Position numbers and translations under genes: made by a program | The notes under the pieces: generated by a model | What the model saw: only the letters and a program-made list of their open reading frames with translations | Databases searched by the model: none | What the model was told of the DNA's origin: nothing | Origin: Paraburkholderia nodosa | GTDB taxonomy: Bacteria; Pseudomonadota; Gammaproteobacteria; Burkholderiales; Burkholderiaceae | Assembly (NCBI RefSeq): GCF_001718195.1 | Contig: NZ_MCNV01000022.1 | Location: 62,001-126,000 of the forward strand | Direction of reading: 5' to 3' | DNA: 64,000 nt | Part shown: one piece after another, positions 8,691 through 19,181 of the stretch | Layout: the number at the start of each line of letters is the position of its first letter | How positions within the stretch are numbered: position 1 is the stretch's first letter

Positions 8691-10321
8691 TCAAGAAACT
8701 CATCCGCAAGCTGTTCGGCCAGGACGACGCCGAAGCGGCGCAAGACACCGAAGCCCCCGCCGCAGATCCGGACACGGCCTCGCATGAAGGCGCAACCGCG
8801 CTCGCCGGCAGCACCCGCGCGCGCCGCAAGCCGGCCAGCGCGCAGAAGACTTCGAAGCCGCGCGCCGGCGAGGGCGCGCCCGATCCGGCCACGCCCGTCA
8901 TCCTTTCCGCCGACGTCCACGGCATCAATCCCGCGCTCATCTCGCGCAACGCCGTGCGCGTGACCGAAGGTCTGCAGCAGGCGGGCTTCCGCGCGTTCAT
9001 CGTGGGCGGCGCGGTGCGCGATCTGCTGCTCGGCGTGGCGCCCAAGGACTTCGACGTCGCCACCGACGCCACGCCCGACCAGGTGCAGAAGCTGTTCCGC
9101 CGCGCGCGCATCATCGGCCGGCGCTTCCAGATCGTGCACGTGCAGTTCGGCCAGGAGATCATCGAGGTCTCGACGTTCCGCGCGCTCGTGGATGCGCCGC
9201 CTGCGGACGCCGAAGCGCCCGCTCCGGCGCCCGCAAAGCGCATGCGCCGCGACGAGCTCGACCGCAAGACGCACCACGTCGATGCGAGCGGCCGCGTGCT
9301 GCGCGACAACGTCTGGGGCGAGCAGCACGAAGACGCCACGCGCCGCGACTTCACGATCAACGCGATGTACTACGATCCGGCCACGCAAACCGTGCTGGAT
9401 TACCACAACGGCATGGCCGACATGCGCGCGCGCCTGCTGCGCATGATCGGCGACCCGGCCACGCGTTATCGCGAAGATCCGGTGCGCATGCTGCGCGTAG
9501 TGCGTTTCGCGGCGAAGCTCGGCTTCGAGATCGAGGAGCACACGCGCGACCCCATCGTGAAGCTCGCAGACCTCATCAACAACGTACCGGCCGCGCGTCT
9601 TTTCGACGAAATGCTCAAGCTGCTGCTCTCGGGCCACGCGCTCGAGTGCCTCAAGTGGTTGCGCAAGGAAGGGCTGCATCACGGCCTGCTGCCACTGCTC
9701 GACGTGGTGCTCGAACAGCCGCAAGGCGAGCGCTTCATCACGCTCGCGCTGTCGAACACCGACGCGCGCGTACGTGCAGGCAAGCCGGTCTCGCCGGGCT
9801 TCCTGTTCGCCACGCTGCTGTGGCACGACGTGCAGCAACGTTGGCAGCAATACACGGCCGAAGGCGAATTGCCCGTGCCGGCGCTGCATCGCGCGATGGA
9901 CGACGTCATCGACGCGCAAACGGAAAAACTGGCGATTCACCGTCGTTTTTCGTCGGATATGCGCGAGATCTGGGGCCTGCAGCTGCGCCTCGAAAAACGT
10001 GGGCGCGGCGCGATCAAGCTGCTGGAACACCAAAGATTTAGAGCGGGGTATGATTTCCTCCTGCTGCGCTGCGAATCGGGCGAGCTGGACGCCGAAGTCG
10101 GCCAATGGTGGACGGACTTCATTTCCGGCGACAACGCCGAGCGCGAGACGCTTCTCGCGCAGGGCGGCAAGGAGCGCTCGCCGCGCAAACGCCGCCGCCG
10201 CGGCGGCGCGAAGAGCCGCAGAACGGGCGAAGGTGCTGTATCGGAAGCCGGCGCTGCCGGTGATGTGCATGAAGCCAGCAGTGCGGACTATGACGGCCAC
10301 GCCGGTCCGCACGAGGACTGA
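8687..10321 (+). CDS. pcnB: Poly(A) polymerase I PcnB
   Basis: PcnB adds 3' poly(A) tails that mark RNA for decay. The family order is visible: a nucleotidyltransferase head domain with FIVGGAVRDLLLG and the catalytic DFD at residues 121-123, then RRDFTINAMYYDP, RYREDPVRMLRVVRFAAKLGF and the RNA-binding neck and body. The first 75 or so residues form an acidic, Ala-rich low-complexity leader, and the last 60 or so include a very basic stretch (RKRRRRGGAKSRR), probably for RNA contact. At 544 residues it is longer than the E. coli protein because of these ends. GTG start overlapping the HAD stop implies coupled translation. Confidence 0.95.
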   Translation: MIKKLIRKLFGQDDAEAAQDTEAPAADPDTASHEGATALAGSTRARRKPASAQKTSKPRAGEGAPDPATPVILSADVHGINPALISRNAVRVTEGLQQAGFRAFIVGGAVRDLLLGVAPKDFDVATDATPDQVQKLFRRARIIGRRFQIVHVQFGQEIIEVSTFRALVDAPPADAEAPAPAPAKRMRRDELDRKTHHVDASGRVLRDNVWGEQHEDATRRDFTINAMYYDPATQTVLDYHNGMADMRARLLRMIGDPATRYREDPVRMLRVVRFAAKLGFEIEEHTRDPIVKLADLINNVPAARLFDEMLKLLLSGHALECLKWLRKEGLHHGLLPLLDVVLEQPQGERFITLALSNTDARVRAGKPVSPGFLFATLLWHDVQQRWQQYTAEGELPVPALHRAMDDVIDAQTEKLAIHRRFSSDMREIWGLQLRLEKRGRGAIKLLEHQRFRAGYDFLLLRCESGELDAEVGQWWTDFISGDNAERETLLAQGGKERSPRKRRRRGGAKSRRTGEGAVSEAGAAGDVHEASSADYDGHAGPHED

Positions 10322-10393
10322 CGCCGTGCGGCGTCGCGGCTTGCCGCGGCGCACATGCGTCGAACCGCAACAAAAGTCGCAGGAAGTGAAGCC

Positions 10394-10939
10394 ATGACGG
10401 TTGCCTGGCTGGGAATTGGCGCGAATCTGGGGGATGCGCGCCAAACCCTCAAAGACGCGGTGGTGTGCCTTGCACAACAGCACACCCTCACCGTCGTCGC
10501 CAAATCGAGTCTGTACCGCACCGCGCCCATCGACGCGGGCGGCGACGACTATTACAACTGCGTCGTGAAGATCGAGACGAGTCTCGACGTTCACGCGCTG
10601 CTCGGCCTGTGCCAGCGCGTCGAACATCATTTCGGCCGGGAGCGCCCCTTTCGCAACGCGCCCCGCACGCTCGACATCGATATCCTGCTTTACGGCGACG
10701 CCACCATCGACGAAACCGACCTCGTCGTGCCGCATCCGCGCATGACGGGCCGCGCATTCGCGCTCGTGCCGCTCGTCGAGGTCGATCCCGAACTCGTGAT
10801 TCCGGGCCAGGGGCCCGCCAGCGCGTTCCTCGCCGCCGTGGCCGCCCAGCGCATCGAGAAGGTCAAGCCGTTGTGCCAGTGCATGGGTGTGGCGCCAGCA
10901 CCGGACACGCCGCCCTCCGGCTCCGGCAACTGCCGATGA
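10394..10939 (+). CDS. folK: Hydroxymethyldihydropterin pyrophosphokinase FolK
   Basis: FolK transfers pyrophosphate from ATP to 6-hydroxymethyl-7,8-dihydropterin in folate synthesis. The 181-residue protein starts at the ATG at 10394, preceded by AGGAAG, and gives the family N terminus MTVAWLGIGANLGD. Other signatures are SSLYRTAPI, DDYYNCVVKIET, RPFRNAPRTLDIDILLYG with the metal-binding DIDI, and VPHPRM.GRAFALVPL. The last 25 residues are not conserved. Its TGA overlaps the ATG of the next gene in ATGA. The neighbouring pabB fusion serves the same pathway. Confidence 0.97.
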   Translation: MTVAWLGIGANLGDARQTLKDAVVCLAQQHTLTVVAKSSLYRTAPIDAGGDDYYNCVVKIETSLDVHALLGLCQRVEHHFGRERPFRNAPRTLDIDILLYGDATIDETDLVVPHPRMTGRAFALVPLVEVDPELVIPGQGPASAFLAAVAAQRIEKVKPLCQCMGVAPAPDTPPSGSGNCR

Positions 10940-11628
10940 GCACGACACCCCTGCCCGTCGTCAGCGCGCGCGCCACGCGACCGGCCGCGCTCCAGTACAT
11001 CGTGATCGAAGGGCCGATCGGCGCGGGCAAGACGACGCTCGCGACGCGTCTGGCCGAACGCTGGTCGATGCAGACGCTGTTCGAATCGAACGCCGAGAAT
11101 CCGTTTCTCGAGCGCGTGTATCGCGATACCGCGCCCTCGTCGCATGCACTCGCGGCGCAGTTGCATATCGCCTTGCAGCGCGAGCAACTTTCGCGCGACG
11201 TCGCCGCGCGCCGCGAAGCGGGCGTGCCGCTCGTGACGAATTTCCTTGCCGAACGCAACGATCTGTTCGCACGTCTCACACTCGCCGAAGACGAACTGCC
11301 GCTCTACCGCGCGCTCGCCTCGCGTCTGACCTCATCGGCGCCCACGCCCGACCTCGTCGTCTATCTGCAGGCGAGCCCCGAGGCGCTGTACGCGCGCATC
11401 CAGAAGCGGGCATTGCCGCGCGAGCTGGCTATTTCGAGTGCGTTCCTGCGGGCGCTCTGCGACAGCTACAACGATTTTTTCTATCATTACGATCATGCGC
11501 CGGTGCTCACCGTCGGCGCGGAGCATCTGGATCTGCCAGGTTCCGATGCGGACCTCGCGCTCGTCGCCGAACGTATCGAGACGATGCGCGGCCGCAAGGA
11601 ATCCTTCGTCAAGGGCACGTCGCTATAA
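10936..11628 (+). CDS. Deoxynucleoside kinase (deoxyadenosine/deoxyguanosine kinase type)
   Basis: A 230-residue P-loop kinase of the dNK/thymidine kinase 2-like superfamily. The P-loop GPIGAGKT is at residues 26-33; ENPFLERVYRD, the DR-like FLAERNDLFA and VVYLQASPEALYARIQKR (lid region) follow. Such enzymes phosphorylate deoxynucleosides for salvage; whether dA, dG or another base is preferred is not visible. It is translationally coupled to folK, sharing ATGA, and lies 66 bases ahead of panB. Confidence 0.88.
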   Translation: MSTTPLPVVSARATRPAALQYIVIEGPIGAGKTTLATRLAERWSMQTLFESNAENPFLERVYRDTAPSSHALAAQLHIALQREQLSRDVAARREAGVPLVTNFLAERNDLFARLTLAEDELPLYRALASRLTSSAPTPDLVVYLQASPEALYARIQKRALPRELAISSAFLRALCDSYNDFFYHYDHAPVLTVGAEHLDLPGSDADLALVAERIETMRGRKESFVKGTSL

Positions 11629-11658
11629 CCGCCTCATCGGCGCGATCGCGCGGCGCAG

Positions 11659-11668
11659 CCCCCCCCCC
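11659..11668 (+). repeat. C10 homopolymer tract upstream of panB
   Basis: Ten consecutive C residues followed by GTTTTCCCTTTCCC lie 26 bases in front of the panB ATG, in the 66-base gap after the deoxynucleoside kinase gene. Long C tracts can slip during replication. Here the tract is outside coding sequence, so any effect would be on spacing or on mRNA structure near the panB start. Confidence 0.8.
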
Positions 11669-11694
11669 GTTTTCCCTTTCCCAACGGATTTCCC

Positions 11695-12510
11695 ATGACT
11701 TACCTGCAGGAAACGAGCCGCAGCGCGGTCACCGTGCCCAAACTCCAGGCCATGCGCGATGCAGGCGAACGCATCGCGATGCTGACGTGCTATGACGCGA
11801 GCTTCTCGGCGCTGTGCGAGCGCGCGGGCGTCGATACGGTGCTGATCGGCGACTCGCTCGGCAACGTGCTCCAGGGGCACACCACGACGCTGCCCGTCAC
11901 CATCGACGACATCGCCTATCACACGGCCTGCGTGGCGCGCGCGCAGACCAAGGCGCTGATCATCGCCGATCTGCCGTTCGGCACCTTCGGCACGCCCGAA
12001 GACGCGTTTGCGAACTCGGTGAAGCTCATGCGCGCCGGCGCGCAGATGGTGAAGATCGAGGGCGGCGAATGGCTCGCGCCCACGGTGAAGATGCTGGTGG
12101 AGCGCGCCGTGCCCGTGTGCGCGCACATCGGCCTCACGCCGCAATCGGTGCATGCGTTCGGTGGCTTCAAGGTGCAGGGCAAGAGCGATGCGGCCGCGAC
12201 GCAGATGATTCGCGACGCGCTGGCGCTGCAGGATGCCGGCGCGCAGCTCGTGGTGATCGAAGCCGTGCCCGCGGCGCTCGGCGCGGAAGTGACGAAGCAG
12301 TTGCGCATTCCGACCATCGGCATCGGCGCGGGCGTGGACTGCTCGGGCCAGGTGCTCGTGCTGCACGACATGCTCGGCATTTTCCCCGGCAAGCGGCCGC
12401 GCTTCGTGAAGGACTTCATGACGGGCCAGCCCGATATCGAATCGGCCGTGCGCGCGTATGTGCAGGCCGTGAAGGAGGGCACGTTCCCGGGGCCCGAGCA
12501 CGTGTTCTGA
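11695..12510 (+). CDS. panB: 3-methyl-2-oxobutanoate hydroxymethyltransferase PanB
   Basis: PanB makes ketopantoate from alpha-ketoisovalerate and methylene-tetrahydrofolate, the first committed step of pantothenate synthesis. The 271-residue protein shows MLTCYDASFSALCERAGVD, VLIGDSLGNVLQGH, the TTLPVT segment, IADLPFGT, VKIEGGEW, CAHIGLTPQ and VLHDMLGIF. It is the last gene of the hda-to-panB run and is closed by a strong terminator. panC and panD are not in the window. Its need for methylene-THF links it loosely to folK upstream. Confidence 0.97.
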   Translation: MTYLQETSRSAVTVPKLQAMRDAGERIAMLTCYDASFSALCERAGVDTVLIGDSLGNVLQGHTTTLPVTIDDIAYHTACVARAQTKALIIADLPFGTFGTPEDAFANSVKLMRAGAQMVKIEGGEWLAPTVKMLVERAVPVCAHIGLTPQSVHAFGGFKVQGKSDAAATQMIRDALALQDAGAQLVVIEAVPAALGAEVTKQLRIPTIGIGAGVDCSGQVLVLHDMLGIFPGKRPRFVKDFMTGQPDIESAVRAYVQAVKEGTFPGPEHVF

Positions 12511-12538
12511 TTGGGCAGCTTCGCTTCGCAGAATCAAC

Positions 12539-12573
12539 AAAGCGCGCTCCGTTGGGAGCGCGCTTTGTTTTTG
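12539..12573 (+). terminator. Rho-independent terminator after panB
   Basis: A perfect 12-bp stem (AAAGCGCGCTCC and GGAGCGCGCTTT) with a GTTG loop is followed by GTTTTTG. It is placed 28 bases after the panB stop, between convergent panB and the pabB fusion gene. Confidence 0.93.
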
Positions 12574-12602
12574 TGGTGCGCCGGTGGTGCGCTACGCGAG
12601 CT

Positions 12603-14486
12603 TCATCGAATCAAGCGCGCCGGCACCGCGCCGCGCAGCGCGTTCGTGAGCATCAAGGCCTCGGCGTCGAGCACATCGTCGCGCGTGAGCACGCGCTCCT
12701 GTGCGCCGAATGCATCGTCGTCGAGCAGCACGCCGCGCATCACGCCCGGCAGCACGCCCGAGGCGAGCGGTGGCGTGAACCACTTGCCGTCGCGCTTCAC
12801 GAACACGTTCGAGCGGCCGCCTTCGGTCAGTTCGCCGCGCTCGTTGAAGAACAGCATGTCGAAGCCGCCCTGTGCTTCGGCCTCGCGCCACGCACGATCG
12901 AATTCTGCACGGCGCGTGGTCTTGCGCAGCAACAGCGCGTCGGCGGATTCGACCGGCGCAAAGCCGTAGTCCGATGCCAGCAGCACGCCTACGGTGTCTT
13001 GCGCGAGCGGCGCAAGCGGTGCGCTGGTAATCGTCGCTGCCCCGCTCTTGCCGAGCGCGAGACGCAAACGGTGTGGCGCGTTTTGGTCAGCAAATTTGGC
13101 CAAGGTTTCGTCGATGCGCGCTCGCAACGCTTGAACGTCGCACGGGAAGCCGAGCCACGCCGCGCTCGCAGCGAGCCGCGTGAGATGGCGCTCCACGTGC
13201 CGCACGCCACCAGCGCGCGTCGCGTACATCGTTTCGAAGCATTCGATACCCGGATCGGCATCGGTCAGAAAACGGGCTTTCAAGCGGCACTCCTCGTATT
13301 CGTCGGCGGCCACGCTGTCGAGCACAATGCCCGCGCCGACGCCCATTTCGCCGCGCCGAGTGGCGCCCGTGCCCCCGGACGGCGCGTCGAGCGTCAACGT
13401 GCGGATCACGACCGAAAGGCAAAAGTCGCCGCAAACCTCGCCTGCCGAGGGCGCCTCGAGCCAGCCTATCGTGCCTGTGTAAAGCCCGCGCGGCGCATGC
13501 TCGAGCGCTTCGATCAGCTCCATCGTCCGGTGCTTGGGCGCACCCGTGATCGAGCCGCACGGGAAAAGCGCGCGCATGACGCCGGCGAATGTCGTACCTT
13601 CGCGCAGCGTCGCTTCCACGGTCGAAGTCATCTGCCAGACGGACGCGTAGGGCTCGACACTGAAGAGCGCCGGGACGCGCACCGAGCCGGTTTGCGCGAC
13701 GCGCGAGAGGTCGTTGCGCAGCAGGTCGACGATCATCACGTTCTCGGCGCGGTTCTTGGGGTCGTTCGCGAGAAAACGCGCGGCGGCGGCGTCCTGCTCC
13801 GCATCGGCGCTGCGCGCGGCCGTGCCCTTCATCGGTTTCGCGCGCAACGTTTGGCCGCGCTTCTCCACGAACAGCTCCGGCGAGCACGAGAGCACCCAGC
13901 GGTCGCCCGGCAACGCGATCAGCGCGCCGTAACGCACGCGCTGACGCTCGCGCAAGCGCCTGTAAAGCGCGAGCGGCGAACCGTACGCCTCGAAGCCGAG
14001 CCGGTAGGTGTAGTTGATCTGATACGAGTCGCCCGTGCGCAAGGCATCCTGCACGGCGGCGATGTCATGCTCGAAGCGCTCGCGATCGACACCGATCGTC
14101 ACGCCCGCCACGCCTGCAGGCGCAGACGCTTCAGCGCCCTCTTGCGCCGCGAGCCAAGCATCGGCTTCCTCGCGCGAGAGCGTTTTGCAGCGTTCGAACA
14201 ATAAAAAACGCAGCGCGGCGTGGCCGTGCTGCGTTTCGTCGGATGAGGTCGTGTCGCGCCTGGCGAATTCGAGCGTGCGTCCAAACTCGTAGTCGCCGAT
14301 CACGAGGGCGTGAAGTCCCTTGCCCAGTTCGGCATTCGCCTGCGCGCACACCGCGTCGAGATCCGCCGCGCGTTGGCACGCAAGCTCGCGCACGAACCCC
14401 GTATAGAGGCGGCTCGAGCGGCTCACCGCCGTCGAGTCGCCATCGTCGAGCAGCGCGAAAGTCGCGCCGCCAGGATTGACTGCCAT
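12603..14486 (-). CDS. pabB: Fused aminodeoxychorismate synthase component I and aminodeoxychorismate lyase (PabB-PabC)
   Basis: The 627-residue protein joins two steps of p-aminobenzoate synthesis. Residues 1 to about 375 are the chorismate-binding synthase: DSYQINYTYRL, SPELFVEK, MKGTAAR, AENVMIVDLLRNDLSRVA, SITGAPKHRTMELI and CGDFCLSVVIRT. Residues about 390-627 form a class IV PLP lyase with the likely cofactor lysine in LLRKTTRRAEFDRAW and the late motif FFNERGELTEGGRSNVFV. Together they turn chorismate (with glutamine-derived ammonia) into pABA and pyruvate. The amidotransferase PabA is not in the window. folK, in the same folate pathway, lies 1.7 kb away. Confidence 0.95.
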   Translation of the reverse strand: MAVNPGGATFALLDDGDSTAVSRSSRLYTGFVRELACQRAADLDAVCAQANAELGKGLHALVIGDYEFGRTLEFARRDTTSSDETQHGHAALRFLLFERCKTLSREEADAWLAAQEGAEASAPAGVAGVTIGVDRERFEHDIAAVQDALRTGDSYQINYTYRLGFEAYGSPLALYRRLRERQRVRYGALIALPGDRWVLSCSPELFVEKRGQTLRAKPMKGTAARSADAEQDAAAARFLANDPKNRAENVMIVDLLRNDLSRVAQTGSVRVPALFSVEPYASVWQMTSTVEATLREGTTFAGVMRALFPCGSITGAPKHRTMELIEALEHAPRGLYTGTIGWLEAPSAGEVCGDFCLSVVIRTLTLDAPSGGTGATRRGEMGVGAGIVLDSVAADEYEECRLKARFLTDADPGIECFETMYATRAGGVRHVERHLTRLAASAAWLGFPCDVQALRARIDETLAKFADQNAPHRLRLALGKSGAATITSAPLAPLAQDTVGVLLASDYGFAPVESADALLLRKTTRRAEFDRAWREAEAQGGFDMLFFNERGELTEGGRSNVFVKRDGKWFTPPLASGVLPGVMRGVLLDDDAFGAQERVLTRDDVLDAEALMLTNALRGAVPARLIR

Positions 14487-14539
14487 TGCTGATCACTACC
14501 TGCTGCTTACCTGCTGCATGGTGACGCCGGAAAAGCGCG

Positions 14540-15676
14540 TCAGTCGAAGAAGCTCTTCACGCGGTCGAACCAGCTCTTGCTTTGCGGGCTGTGGCGCGAA
14601 CCGCCTTCCACGAGTGACTTCTCGAACTGCTGCAGCATCTCGCGCTGGTGTTCGGTGAGCTTGACCGGCGTTTCCACCTGAACATGCACATACAGATCGC
14701 CGGCGATGCTCGAACGCAGACCCTTGATGCCCTTGCCACGCAGACGGAAAGTCTTGCCCGACTGCGTGCCTTCGGGCACCGTGAACGAGGCGCGGCCCGC
14801 CAGCGTCGGCACTTCGATCTCGCCGCCCAGCGCCGCCGTGGTGAACGGAATCGGCATCTGGCAGTGCAGGTCGTCGCCGTCGCGCTCGAACACCGCGTGC
14901 TGCTTGATGTGGATCTCGACATACAGATCGCCCGACGGCCCGCCGTTGATGCCAGGCTCGCCGTTGCCGGCCGAACGGATGCGCATGCCGTCGTCGATGC
15001 CCGCCGGAATCTTCACTTCGAGCGTCTTGGTTTCCTTGACCTTGCCTGCGCCGTGGCAGTTCGTGCAGGGTTCAGGAATGTACGAGCCCGTGCCGTGGCA
15101 CTTAGGGCAAGTCTGCTGGATGCTGAAGAAGCCTTGCGACATGCGCACCGAACCCGAACCATGGCAGGTCGGGCAGGTTTCGGGCTTCGTGCCGGGCTTC
15201 GCGCCCGAGCCGTGACAGACTTCACAGCCGGTCCAGCCCGGCACGCGGATCTGCGTCTCGTAGCCGTGCGCCGCCTGCTCCAGCGAGATTTCCATGCTGT
15301 AGCGCAGGTCCGCGCCACGATACACCTGCGGGCCGCTGCGCTGGCCACCGCGGCCGCCGCCAGCGGCCTGGCCGAAGATATCGCCGAAGATGTCGCCGAA
15401 AGCGTCCGCGAACCCGCCGAAGCCCTGCGCGCCCGCGCCGCCCATGTTGGGATCGACGCCGGCGTGGCCGTACTGGTCGTAAGCCGCGCGCTTTTGCGAG
15501 TCCGACAGCATTTCGTAGGCCTCTTTGGCCTCCTTGAAATGCTCTTCCGCATCCTTGTTGTCCGGATTGCGGTCGGGGTGATACTTCATCGCGAGCTTGC
15601 GATACGCCTTCTTGATTTCGTCGTCGCTCGCGTTCTTCGCGACGCCCAGAACCTCGTAGTAATCCCGTTTCGCCAT
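14540..15676 (-). CDS. dnaJ: Chaperone DnaJ
   Basis: DnaJ delivers substrates to DnaK and stimulates its ATPase. The 378-residue protein has all type I parts in order: J domain with HPD in KYHPDRNPDN (residues 33-42), a Gly/Phe-rich linker (about 75-115), four CxxCxGxG zinc repeats (CEVCHGSG, CPTCHGSG, CPKCHGTG, CTNCHGAG) and the C-terminal substrate domains. It lies 294 bases downstream of dnaK. A hairpin just after dnaK separates the two, so dnaJ may be read through at a lower level. Confidence 0.98.
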   Translation of the reverse strand: MAKRDYYEVLGVAKNASDDEIKKAYRKLAMKYHPDRNPDNKDAEEHFKEAKEAYEMLSDSQKRAAYDQYGHAGVDPNMGGAGAQGFGGFADAFGDIFGDIFGQAAGGGRGGQRSGPQVYRGADLRYSMEISLEQAAHGYETQIRVPGWTGCEVCHGSGAKPGTKPETCPTCHGSGSVRMSQGFFSIQQTCPKCHGTGSYIPEPCTNCHGAGKVKETKTLEVKIPAGIDDGMRIRSAGNGEPGINGGPSGDLYVEIHIKQHAVFERDGDDLHCQMPIPFTTAALGGEIEVPTLAGRASFTVPEGTQSGKTFRLRGKGIKGLRSSIAGDLYVHVQVETPVKLTEHQREMLQQFEKSLVEGGSRHSPQSKSWFDRVKSFFD

Positions 15677-15920
15677 ATCGGTTCAACGCCGGCCTCGCGC
15701 TTCACGGCGCGCGCCGGCTCCTCTTGAATGCTGGATCTCGTGACCCGTTTGCCGTTCCCCTGAACATCCGCACAGGCGCTTCTCACGCCGCGGCGGCCCC
15801 TGAAAGAGAACGGCCTCCATAAAACAAATGTGCCCGGAGAGCCGGATGGCTCGCCAGGCGCTGCAATGCTGACACGCATCGTAACCGATGCGGCCGCTTT
15901 CGTAGTCGCTTTCATCGGAT

Positions 15921-15954
15921 CACGACCGTTCGCTGATCAGGCAGAACGGTCATG
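15921..15954 (-). other. Intercistronic hairpin between dnaK and dnaJ
   Basis: CACGACCGTTC and GAACGGTCATG form an 11-bp stem with one mismatch and a 12-base loop, 16 bases after the dnaK stop on the - strand. No T-run follows, so it is not a standard terminator. It could stabilise the 3' end of dnaK mRNA or reduce read-through into dnaJ; that role is inference. Confidence 0.5.
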
Positions 15955-15970
15955 ACCGCCACGAACCGGC

Positions 15971-17929
<1,959 letters not shown>

Positions 17930-18057
17930 TTTTGTCAAATCTCCAGAATTTGGTCGCTGTGCGGACGCCGCTTTCGCGCTGCGCAGGTAACTACATGCTC
18001 GAGCCGCGTTTTCCCTTGTGCGCGGCTGGCGTCCACTTCAATACGGAACTACTGCCC

Positions 18058-18085
18058 AAATAAGTGCCGCTACGGCGATTTCAAG
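18058..18085 (-). promoter_or_regulatory. Candidate sigma-32-type promoter of dnaK
   Basis: On the - strand a perfect CTTGAAA (18079-18085) is followed after 13 bases by ACTTATTT (18058-18065), which matches the CCCCATNT -10 consensus at four of seven fixed positions. It lies 129 bases before the dnaK ATG, in the 249-base gap after grpE. The -10 match is weak, so it may be a poor or dual-use promoter. Confidence 0.4.
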
Positions 18086-18178
18086 GGGTTTGGGCTATGC
18101 GTTCCATCATTTTTTTTAATCGCAGGGCCTTTGGGTTCCTTTGGGTTCCTTCAGGCCACCGCATTACTTACATCTTTC

Positions 18179-18766
18179 TTACTTCGGTGCCGAAACGGTC
18201 ACGAGCGCCGGACGCAGCACGCGGTCGGCGATCACATAGCCCTTTTGCAGCACGCTGACCACCGTGTTCGCTTCCTGCTCGGACGGGACCATCGAGATGG
18301 CCTGGTGACGGTGCGGGTCGAACTTCTCGCCGACGGGGTTGATGGCGAGGACCTTGCCCTTCTCTAGCGCGCCGGTGAGCTGCTTGAGCGTGAGTTCGAC
18401 GCCTTCGTTGACCTTGGCGAGGTCGTCGGAGTTATGGGCGAGAGCGGCTTCGAGGCTGTCCATCACCGGCAGCAAATGCTCGGCGAAGTTTTCGATCGCG
18501 AACTTGTGCGCCTTGGCGACGTCTTCCTGCGCGCGGCGGCGTACGTTCTCGGTCTCGGCCTTGGCGCGGACGAAGGCGTCCTGCAATTCGGCGACTTTCG
18601 CTTGGGCTTCGGCCAGTGCGGCCTCGGCAAGCGCCGCTGCGTTCTGGTCCACGCCGCCTTGGGCTGCCTGCTCGGCCGCTTCAGCCGTCTGGGGCTGGGC
18701 TGCCTGCGACGCCTCGTCCGCGGGCGTGGGGTTCTGGCTCGTCGGGTTCTCTTGCGTGTTTTCCAT
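18179..18766 (-). CDS. grpE: Nucleotide exchange factor GrpE
   Basis: GrpE releases ADP from DnaK. The start MENTQENPT at 18764-18766 gives 195 residues, normal for the family. Residues 1-45 are acidic, Gln/Ala-rich and probably disordered. A long coiled coil follows (about 45-120, with LQDAFVRAKAETENVRRRAQEDVAKAHKFAIENF), then the beta domain with VGEKFDPHRHQAISMV and the closing VLQKGYVIADRVLRPALVTV. A good sigma-32-type promoter stands about 120 bases upstream. Confidence 0.97.
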   Translation of the reverse strand: MENTQENPTSQNPTPADEASQAAQPQTAEAAEQAAQGGVDQNAAALAEAALAEAQAKVAELQDAFVRAKAETENVRRRAQEDVAKAHKFAIENFAEHLLPVMDSLEAALAHNSDDLAKVNEGVELTLKQLTGALEKGKVLAINPVGEKFDPHRHQAISMVPSEQEANTVVSVLQKGYVIADRVLRPALVTVSAPK

Positions 18767-19181
18767 GTCGCTGAACGTCGTTGAATAGTGAAAAAGGGAA
18801 CAAAGCTTCGGGCGCCATGACGCCGGCCGCTCTACTGCGCCTGGGCCGTTGCGCCGACGCGACAGAGGCTTCGGACATCGCGAGAGCACATGGGTGCCGG
18901 ATCGCTTGTTTCAAGAGGCGCTTGCGGCTTTTTTATACAGAAAATCAAGCCACGCAATCGCCCGTAACAATCATTACTGCAGCGCCGCAAAAATGAAATT
19001 GAGTAAGGGACATCCCTGACCTACACTCAGGAACAGGTGCTGCTCATGACGCGTTTACCCTGAGCCCGGCACCGCACCGAATGGGCCCACGGACAGCACT
19101 TTTTTAGCAGCATCACCGCACATAAAAACGCTATCCGGGCCTCGAGACTGGCTGTTTTGCTGCGATCCCAAGGGGAGTACC
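18767..19181. other. Intergenic region between grpE and a small + strand gene
   Basis: This 415-base gap holds the grpE heat-shock promoter at 18888-18915. Beyond about 18940 it is less GC-rich and carries the upstream region of the small gene at 19182. No conserved reading frame and no RNA gene could be recognised. Confidence 0.6.
18888..18915 (-). promoter_or_regulatory. Sigma-32-type heat-shock promoter of grpE
   Basis: Read on the - strand, a perfect -35 CTTGAAA (18909-18915) is followed after 13 bases by ACCCATGT (18888-18895), one base off the CCCCATNT -10 consensus. It sits 122 bases upstream of the grpE ATG. Spacing and sequence agree with known RpoH promoters. Confidence 0.78.

Noticed and set aside
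8639..10948. 769-codon open frame on the - strand opposite pcnB and folK
   Set aside because: It mirrors the codon bias of the real genes on the other strand, has no ribosome site or family motif, and spans several genes. High GC makes such antisense frames common.
11814..14204. 796-codon + strand frame crossing panB, its terminator and the pabB fusion
   Set aside because: It passes straight through a strong terminator and two well-supported genes in other frames.
18130..18156. Direct repeat CTTTGGGTTCC twice in the grpE-dnaK gap
   Set aside because: Only two copies with no stem or known site. Noted but not considered a feature.
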